A stretch of 5,258 nt of DNA from Caldifarciminota bacterium (GTDB lineage: Bacteria > Hydrothermota > Hydrothermia > LBFQ01 > DSFT01): assembly GCA_015494735.1 (NCBI GenBank), contig WGAQ01000180.1:1-5258 (forward strand). The letters are read 5' to 3'. The translations under genes were made by a program, and so were the position numbers. The notes beneath the pieces are model-generated. The model saw nothing but the letters and a program-made list of their open reading frames with translations. It was not told the DNA's origin and ran no database searches. How positions within the stretch are numbered: position 1 is the stretch's first letter; every line of letters starts with the position of its first letter. Of the stretch, positions 1-3,316 are shown piece after piece.

Positions 1-89
1 CCCATGAGCATGAGGGGAATCCACCTGTCCCCCTTCTTCAGAGCCACCGACGGGGTGCCATCATCGAGAATCGCCCTTCTTACCACCAT
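1..89 (-). CDS. N-terminal fragment of an unassigned gene overlapping the hydrolase end (runs off the left edge)
   Basis: Reading left from an ATG at 87-89, the minus strand stays open to the window edge and gives 29 residues, beginning MVVRRAILDDGTPSVALKKG and continuing DRWIPLMLM. The start lies 29 bases inside the 3' end of the hydrolase gene, in a different frame. A strong GGAGGAG Shine-Dalgarno site stands 10 bases upstream, as expected for a translationally coupled second gene of an operon. The fragment looks protein-like, but it is too short to assign. The pattern of a short hydrophobic strand, a DDG-type turn and a 'GDRWIPL' segment loosely recalls the N-terminal domain of fumarylacetoacetate-hydrolase family proteins. 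That is a weak guess from memory, not a call. The gene is judged real from the start context and the operon position, not from homology. Confidence 0.55.
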   Translation of the reverse strand, partial: MVVRRAILDDGTPSVALKKGDRWIPLMLM

Positions 90-900
90 CTCTCTTTATC
101 TCCTCCAGAAACTCCAGGATTGCATGGGTAAAGGCTTCCGGCTCCTCCAGGGCACTGCTGTGGCCAGCTCCCTCTATGATTACCAGCCTGGCGTGGGGTA
201 TCATCTCTTTAAGACGCTTCGCTTCTTCCACAGTCCTGGCAATATCCTGATCTCCCACGATTATGAGAACGGGAATCTTTATGTTCTTCAACTCCTCCAC
301 CACCGATTTCCTGTTGAATATGGCCCAGGCCAGCTTGTACGAAGCCTCCCTGTCCAGATTGTACCACTTCTGAACGTACTCATCTATGATGTGCCGGCGG
401 GAGGGGTCGTTCAGAATCTTCTTCCCGAACAGGACCTTGACGATACCCTTTTCCACAGCTCTGGGACCGATGAGTCTGAACAGTATGGCCATCAGGCCCC
501 ACTTGATTTTCTTTACGAAGGTCTCCGCCTCCGCAGATGTTTCCGCCAGTATGAGTGATTTGAGGAGACCCGGCTGCCTTGCAGCGATTCGCATTCCGAT
601 GAATCCTCCCATGGACAGGCCCACCCAGTGGCAGGGTTTCTCCCTGCACCCCATCTTCTCCAGGAACTCCACCGCATCCAGGTACAGCTCGTCCATGTCG
701 TAACCACCGGGAGTGGGCTCGCTCTTTCCCTGTCCCCTCCAGTCGAATGTTATGACCCTGTACCTATCCTTGAGTTTCTCCACCTGATACCGGAACATCT
801 CCCCGTCCATCAGGAAACCGTGGGAGAACACTATGGTCTCATCCCCCTGACCGTGCTCCTCGTAGTAATACTTCGCACCCCTGATTTCGATATACGGCAT
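61..900 (-). CDS. alpha/beta-fold hydrolase (AB hydrolase 1 family)
   Basis: This 279-residue protein has the usual length and order of the alpha/beta hydrolase fold and should be a soluble cytoplasmic esterase, lactonase or similar enzyme. The oxyanion-hole segment SHGF is at 26-29 and the 'FDWRGQGKS' strand-turn at 52-60. The nucleophile elbow G-L-S-M-G-G at 94-99 makes Ser96 the nucleophile. The acid is most likely Asp219 in GDQD (216-219), and the catalytic His is His247 in GAGHSS (244-249). A helical cap covers about 125-200. All three catalytic residues are present, so the enzyme should be active. The fold does not reveal the substrate; 3-oxoadipate enol-lactonase-like and haloperoxidase-like members share these motifs. 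No signal peptide is seen. The ATG start is supported by TATAAT ending 6 bases upstream, implying a leaderless mRNA. The 3' end overlaps the next gene on the same strand by 29 bases. Confidence 0.93.
   Translation of the reverse strand: MPYIEIRGAKYYYEEHGQGDETIVFSHGFLMDGEMFRYQVEKLKDRYRVITFDWRGQGKSEPTPGGYDMDELYLDAVEFLEKMGCREKPCHWVGLSMGGFIGMRIAARQPGLLKSLILAETSAEAETFVKKIKWGLMAILFRLIGPRAVEKGIVKVLFGKKILNDPSRRHIIDEYVQKWYNLDREASYKLAWAIFNRKSVVEELKNIKIPVLIIVGDQDIARTVEEAKRLKEMIPHARLVIIEGAGHSSALEEPEAFTHAILEFLEEIKRDGGKKGDSR
100..106 (-). promoter_or_regulatory. Shine-Dalgarno site of the left-edge gene
   Basis: GGAGGAG on the minus strand lies 10 bases before the ATG at 89. It sits inside the hydrolase coding region and is the main reason for choosing that ATG over a GTG at 45-47 in the same frame. 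Confidence 0.6.
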
Positions 901-906
901 GGGGAA

Positions 907-912
907 ATTATA
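907..912 (-). promoter_or_regulatory. -10 element of the hydrolase gene (leaderless)
   Basis: A perfect TATAAT lies on the minus strand with exactly 6 bases (TTCCCC) between it and the ATG at 900. Bacterial transcription starts about 6-7 bases after the -10 hexamer, so the mRNA should begin at or next to the start codon. No Shine-Dalgarno site is present. No recognisable TTGACA lies 16-18 bases further upstream. Confidence 0.75.
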
Positions 913-932
913 AAGAAAGTGGAAAATCGGCC

Positions 933-940
933 TGCATGCA
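933..940. other. 8-bp palindrome TGCATGCA between divergent promoters
   Basis: TGCATGCA is a perfect palindrome lying between the hydrolase -10 (907-912) and the tRNA -10 elements (946-961). It is placed where an operator or an unusual upstream promoter element could serve both directions. An 8-bp palindrome can also occur by chance. Confidence 0.2.
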
Positions 941-945
941 CGGGA

Positions 946-961
946 TAAAATCCTTTAAAAT
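946..961 (+). promoter_or_regulatory. tandem -10 elements of tRNA-Phe
   Basis: TAAAAT occurs twice, at 946-951 and 956-961, exactly 10 bp apart. The second copy ends 12 bases before the tRNA, so transcription starting about 7 bases after it would leave a 5' leader of roughly 5-6 bases for RNase P to remove. The first copy would give a leader of about 16 bases. The second copy sits in CCTTTAAAATT, nearly identical to the FHA gene promoter at 3301-3311. Confidence 0.6.
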
Positions 962-973
962 TTTCACCGTCCC

Positions 974-1046
974 GGTGGGGTAGCTCAGTTGGTAGAGCAC
1001 GGGACTGAAAATCCCGGTGTCGGCGGTTCGATTCCGCCCCCCACCA
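974..1046 (+). tRNA. tRNA-Phe (anticodon GAA)
   Basis: A complete 73-base cloverleaf. The acceptor stem 974-980 pairs perfectly with 1039-1045, with A1046 as the discriminator. The D stem GCTC/GAGC is 983-986 with 995-998, around a GG-containing loop. The anticodon stem CGGGA/TCCCG is 1000-1004 with 1012-1016, and its loop CTGAAAA places GAA at 1007-1009. The variable loop GTGTC is 1017-1021. The T stem GGCGG/CCGCC is 1022-1026 with 1034-1038, around TTCGATT. Every stem pair is Watson-Crick, and the stems are very GC-rich, as in thermophiles. The gene does not encode the 3' CCA (TTC follows the discriminator), so the CCA-adding enzyme must supply it. No terminator follows; the glycosyltransferase promoter begins 9 bases later. 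Confidence 0.98.
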
Positions 1047-1054
1047 TTCTCTAT

Positions 1055-1060
1055 TAAAAT
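1055..1060 (+). promoter_or_regulatory. -10 element of the glycosyltransferase gene (leaderless)
   Basis: TAAAAT is followed by 7 bases (TTCACCT) and then the GTG start at 1068. Any -35 contact would fall inside the T arm of the tRNA gene (about 1032-1037), where no TTGACA-like sequence exists. No Shine-Dalgarno site precedes the GTG. Confidence 0.65.
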
Positions 1061-1067
1061 TTCACCT

Positions 1068-1910
1068 GTGTCCATCTCCGCAGTCCTGGTCAATTACAAC
1101 AGCTGGCATCTCATAGAGAGGGTTTTGCGGAATCTCCCCGAAGGGGTGGAGAGAATCGTGGTGGACAACGCCTCCAGAAATCCACCCCCCGCCGGGCGGA
1201 TGGAAGATGTCATCCTGATTCGAAATCGCAGGAACATGGGGTTCGCCGCCGCCCTCAACACGGGCATATCCAGAGCAAGGGGAAAATTCATACTGATTGC
1301 AACGCCGGACGTGGACTTCGAGGGCAGGGTCGTTCTGGAACTGGCCCGCTTTCTGGAAGAAAATCCGAAGGTGGCAGCCGTGGTCCCTTCCTCCAGAACC
1401 CCTTCGGGAAGGGTCTGGCCCATGGCCAGGATGGTGGACAGGCCCGAAATGTTCTTCCTGTGCGGAAGGCGCTCTCCCCTGTCCCGATTCTTTTCCTCCT
1501 GCAGGAGGGACTTCCTGTATCTGGACGCCACGGAACCCACGAAGGTGGAGGCGGTGGTGGGAACCTTCATGATGCTCAGAAAATCTGCCTGGGAAAGCGT
1601 GGGAGGATTCGACCCCCGTTTATTCTTCTACACGGAAGATCTGGACATATCCATCCGCCTGAGAAAGGAGGGATGGGAGCTGTATCTCCTTCCCCACCTG
1701 AGCATCGTGCACAGGGTCGGTGAGGTGAGAAAAGCCCACTCCCTGTTTGCAGAGACGAAGAGGATAATCTCCTTCTACAGGTTCTTCGTGAAGAATTATC
1801 CGGTGATGAGATTCCTGTCCCCCGTGCTGTTCTCTGGAGCCTTTGCGCAGATAGGCTCCATCGCCTTCCGGCACCTGCTCGGCATACCGCCGAAGGACCC
1901 CCACTGGTAG
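1068..1910 (+). CDS. GT2-family glycosyltransferase (WbbL/rhamnosyltransferase-like)
   Basis: A 280-residue GT-A fold glycosyltransferase that should transfer a sugar from a nucleotide-sugar donor to a cell-surface or lipid-linked glycan; donor and acceptor cannot be read from sequence. The first strand is 'SISAVLVNYNSW' (2-13). The nucleotide-binding VDNAS is at 32-36, and the family motif RNMGFAAALN at 55-64. The DxD-type metal/donor site is TPDVD (79-83). The acceptor-side motif GGFDP precedes FFYTEDLD (186-193), whose Glu190/Asp191 pair includes the likely catalytic base. R-K-E-G-W (199-203) and the VHRVG segment (214-218) complete the WbbL-like pattern. No clear transmembrane helix is seen; the C-terminal 240-270 region is mildly hydrophobic and could touch the membrane. 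The GTG start at 1068 is chosen because the frame opens earlier only inside the tRNA, and because a -10 hexamer ends 7 bases before it. Confidence 0.92.
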   Translation: MSISAVLVNYNSWHLIERVLRNLPEGVERIVVDNASRNPPPAGRMEDVILIRNRRNMGFAAALNTGISRARGKFILIATPDVDFEGRVVLELARFLEENPKVAAVVPSSRTPSGRVWPMARMVDRPEMFFLCGRRSPLSRFFSSCRRDFLYLDATEPTKVEAVVGTFMMLRKSAWESVGGFDPRLFFYTEDLDISIRLRKEGWELYLLPHLSIVHRVGEVRKAHSLFAETKRIISFYRFFVKNYPVMRFLSPVLFSGAFAQIGSIAFRHLLGIPPKDPHW

Positions 1911-1914
1911 GGAT

Positions 1915-1920
1915 TATACT
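1915..1920 (+). promoter_or_regulatory. -10 element of the small membrane protein gene (leaderless)
   Basis: TATACT begins 5 bases after the glycosyltransferase stop codon and ends 7 bases before the ATG at 1928. No Shine-Dalgarno site lies in the 17-base gap between the genes, so the gene probably has its own leaderless transcript. Any -35 contact would be inside the glycosyltransferase coding region; none is recognisable. Confidence 0.6.
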
Positions 1921-1927
1921 TTGAACC

Positions 1928-2128
1928 ATGGACATGCGAACCGCCAGAATAATCCTCCTGCTCGTGACCATAACATCGGCCGTGGTGGGGCTCGTGGCCT
2001 TCACCCTCATGTTCAGAGATATCATGGAATCGAACTTTCAGGGGAGGGATGTGATATTCCTCATAGCGGGGGCCATCTCCTTCTTCATCGTGGGGCTCAA
2101 CGTGAGTCTTCTTGTAAAGCTGAAGTGA
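1928..2128 (+). CDS. small two-helix membrane protein, function unknown
   Basis: A 66-residue protein I do not recognise. It is almost entirely two hydrophobic helices, about residues 8-29 and 42-63. They are joined by a short polar loop, FRDIMESNFQGRD (29-41), with both charge types. Arg4 and Arg7 before the first helix and Lys64 and Lys66 after the second put both termini in the cytoplasm by the positive-inside rule. There is no catalytic motif. Met3 is an alternative start 6 bases downstream, but the first ATG has the better spacing to TATACT at 1915-1920. It lies 17 bases after the glycosyltransferase, so a membrane partner role in the same envelope pathway is possible but unproven. The stop codon lies 1 base from that of the convergent RNase HII-like gene. 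Confidence 0.8.
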   Translation: MDMRTARIILLLVTITSAVVGLVAFTLMFRDIMESNFQGRDVIFLIAGAISFFIVGLNVSLLVKLK

Positions 2129-2136
2129 ATCACTTC
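2122..2136. repeat. 15-bp inverted repeat spanning two convergent stop codons
   Basis: GAAGTGA-A-TCACTTC is a perfect inverted repeat with 7-bp arms and a single central base. The TGA of the membrane protein gene (2126-2128) lies in the left arm, and the complement of the RNase HII-like stop (2130-2132) in the right arm. As RNA the usable stem would be about 5 bp, moderately AT-rich and with no following U-tract, so it is not a convincing intrinsic terminator. Confidence 0.4.
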
Positions 2137-2981
2137 TTCCTTATGAAGTCTTCCCTTCCCATTCTCTTTATCAACTCGAGGGTCCTGGCATCGTGCCTGT
2201 ATCCGCTGGCGTAAGGGACCTTTCCCCCGAATCCATAGTGCTCATTCAGGAGCTTCATGGAAACCTCCCGCACGTACTTCCCTATCACGGATGCTATGGC
2301 TATGGGGTAATAGACCGCATCCCCATCCATGAGGAAGTGTATCTCCATCCATCTGTCCCTGTAAAGGACCCTGTACGCCGAATGCCCCCTGGTCTCCTTG
2401 AGGATTTCGAATCTGGTGATTCCCAGAAGGAGGAAGACCTGCACGTAGTACGTATATCCCCCCACTTTCCCCGCCAGAACCACCACATCGTCATCCACCC
2501 CCTCAGACAGCTCATGGGCCAGTTCCAGGAAGTACTTCACATCCATCTGGAACTTGTGCATATCCTTCAGGATTCGGTTGAATGCTCTGGGGAATATGGC
2601 ATACCCCCTGAAGCCGGCGAAACCCGTTCTTTTCCTGTAATCGTGCTTTATCTCCCTGGCCCAGATGGGAAGGGACAGGTCCTTCAGATAGATTTCCCTC
2701 TCCTCATCATCTATCAGGAGGTGGAAGTTCTTCGTCAGCAGGTCCCTCCATCGCCTTTCGGGGAGGAAGGAAAGGGCTATTATCTCCCCCTTCGAATACG
2801 TATAGGGGAACTTGCGCTTGAATATGGCCTTGCTATCATCTATACCCAGAGGGAGCATCAGCCTATCGATACGGGTGTCGAAGAAGGGGTCTCCATCTCC
2901 GATATCGAACATGGCAGCACTTATGACGAAGGGACCCAGAACCGGTCCCAGACCATTCTCGTCTATCCCTATGACCTTCAT
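2130..2981 (-). CDS. divergent RNase HII-like protein
   Basis: This 283-residue protein has the RNase H fold order of RNase HII, which cuts RNA embedded in DNA. The N-terminal GIDENGLGPVLGP (5-17) matches the family 'DEAGRGPVLGP' motif and supplies Asp7 and Glu8. 'DDSK' (48-51) corresponds to the 'DSK' motif. GDAVYYPIAIASVIGKYVRE (220-239) matches the 'DAKYPxxAAASIxAKVxRD' block, with Asp221 as the last carboxylate. SGYRHDARTLE (259-269) corresponds to the conserved C-terminal SGYPxDxxT. Two features are odd. GRG is replaced by GLG (10-12). The strand expected to carry the third Asp reads VVVLAGKVGG (166-175), with no acid there. At 283 residues it is also longer than the usual roughly 200-240. 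It resembles a bacterial 'DENGLGP' subfamily that I recall from planctomycetes and deltaproteobacteria. The fold assignment is firm; catalytic activity is uncertain. The start overlaps DUF167 by ATGA and has an upstream GGTGGAG. Confidence 0.85.
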   Translation of the reverse strand: MKVIGIDENGLGPVLGPFVISAAMFDIGDGDPFFDTRIDRLMLPLGIDDSKAIFKRKFPYTYSKGEIIALSFLPERRWRDLLTKNFHLLIDDEEREIYLKDLSLPIWAREIKHDYRKRTGFAGFRGYAIFPRAFNRILKDMHKFQMDVKYFLELAHELSEGVDDDVVVLAGKVGGYTYYVQVFLLLGITRFEILKETRGHSAYRVLYRDRWMEIHFLMDGDAVYYPIAIASVIGKYVREVSMKLLNEHYGFGGKVPYASGYRHDARTLELIKRMGREDFIRKK

Positions 2982-3196
2982 TTTTCTATCTCCACCAGTT
3001 TATCGCGGGAAGACTTCCCGGCCACTATACGAATCCGGCTCTTCGGGACTCCGAAGTAATCCGAAAGGACCTCTATCATCTCCCGGTTGGCTCTGCCCTC
3101 CACCGGAGGAGATTTCACCCTAACCAGGAGGAAGTCCCCCATGTTCTCCACCCCCACCCTTCTGGAGCCGGGCTTTACTCTGACCCTGATTTTCAC
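2978..3196 (-). CDS. DUF167 (UPF0235/YggU-type) protein
   Basis: A complete 72-residue member of the DUF167 family. The N-terminal strand IRVRVKPGSRR (3-13) is the family's 'V.V.PGa.r' motif. The hallmark SPPVEGRAN segment is followed by a helix and by IRIVAGKSSRDKLVEI at the C-terminus, matching the conserved 'v.i..G.tSR.K.v.i' ending. The family has a small alpha/beta fold and no established biochemical role, so no function is claimed. The start is GTG: GAG directly precedes it, without a properly spaced Shine-Dalgarno site, and a TAAAAT hexamer ends 10 bases upstream. The gene overlaps the RNase HII-like gene by 4 bases (ATGA). The two products are therefore made from one message and may act together on nucleic acids; this is inference from coupling only. 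Confidence 0.9.
   Translation of the reverse strand: MKIRVRVKPGSRRVGVENMGDFLLVRVKSPPVEGRANREMIEVLSDYFGVPKSRIRIVAGKSSRDKLVEIEK
2990..2996 (-). promoter_or_regulatory. Shine-Dalgarno site of the RNase HII-like gene
   Basis: GGTGGAG on the minus strand ends 8 bases before the ATG at 2981, within the DUF167 coding region. Together with the ATGA stop-start overlap it fixes the start and indicates coupled translation. Confidence 0.7.
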
Positions 3197-3206
3197 CTCA
3201 GGACAA

Positions 3207-3212
3207 ATTTTA
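3207..3212 (-). promoter_or_regulatory. -10 element of the DUF167/RNase HII-like operon
   Basis: TAAAAT on the minus strand is followed by 10 bases and then the GTG at 3196. A start about 8 bases after the hexamer would leave a leader of only a few bases. The spacing is looser than for the other genes, so support is weaker. Confidence 0.5.
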
Positions 3213-3262
3213 CGGTCATGGAAACTAAAGCATCGCTATACCCGAAATTTAGGGGGACATAC

Positions 3263-3274
3263 CATCTGGAGATG
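3263..3274. other. short inverted repeat CATCT-GG-AGATG in the divergent promoter region
   Basis: Five-base arms around GG lie upstream of both divergent -10 elements (3207-3212 minus, 3305-3310 plus), in the only noncoding stretch longer than 100 bases (3197-3316). It could be a half-site operator, but it is short enough to be chance. Nothing else definite is seen in that stretch, which is AT-richer than the surrounding genes. Confidence 0.2.
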
Positions 3275-3304
3275 CAAAGTTCTGGAACATAGGCGCTTTC
3301 CCTT

Positions 3305-3310
3305 TAAAAT
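3305..3310 (+). promoter_or_regulatory. -10 element of the FHA membrane protein gene (leaderless)
   Basis: TAAAAT is followed by exactly 6 bases (TGTTGT) and the ATG at 3317. The context CCTTTAAAATT nearly repeats that of the tRNA-Phe promoter. There is no Shine-Dalgarno site and no clear -35 element. Confidence 0.7.
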
Positions 3311-3316
3311 TGTTGT

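Noticed and set aside
53..66. ATGATG at the hydrolase stop as the start of the next gene
   Set aside because: That frame ends at a stop codon after eight residues. The frame starting at ATG 89 stays open and has an SD site.
4..558. Plus-strand open frame of 184 codons opposite the hydrolase
   Set aside because: The minus-strand hydrolase has a full catalytic triad and a matching promoter. The plus-strand frame has no family motif.
945..973. Archaeal TATA box before the tRNA and before the genes
   Set aside because: Archaeal TATA boxes are centred about 26 bases before the transcription start. The nearest hexamers here sit 6-12 bases before start codons or the tRNA, so starts would fall inside the genes. 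The bacterial -10 position fits instead.
1044..1046. CCA at the tRNA 3' end read as an encoded CCA tail
   Set aside because: Pairing of the seven-base acceptor stem uses C1044 and C1045, and A1046 is the discriminator. The following bases are TTC, so the tail is not encoded.
1017..1067. A longer glycosyltransferase starting at GTG 1017
   Set aside because: That GTG is in the tRNA variable loop, and the extra residues translate the tRNA 3' half. GT2 proteins of this type begin just before the first strand, which fits GTG 1068.
2193..3059. A 288-codon plus-strand open frame antisense to the RNase HII-like gene
   Set aside because: The minus strand carries recognisable RNase HII motifs in order. 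The plus-strand product has none and also runs into the DUF167 gene.
3197..3316. An additional small gene or RNA in the divergent intergenic region
   Set aside because: No frame with a start context, no stable long hairpin and no riboswitch-like architecture is visible. Only two -10 elements and a weak inverted repeat are supported.
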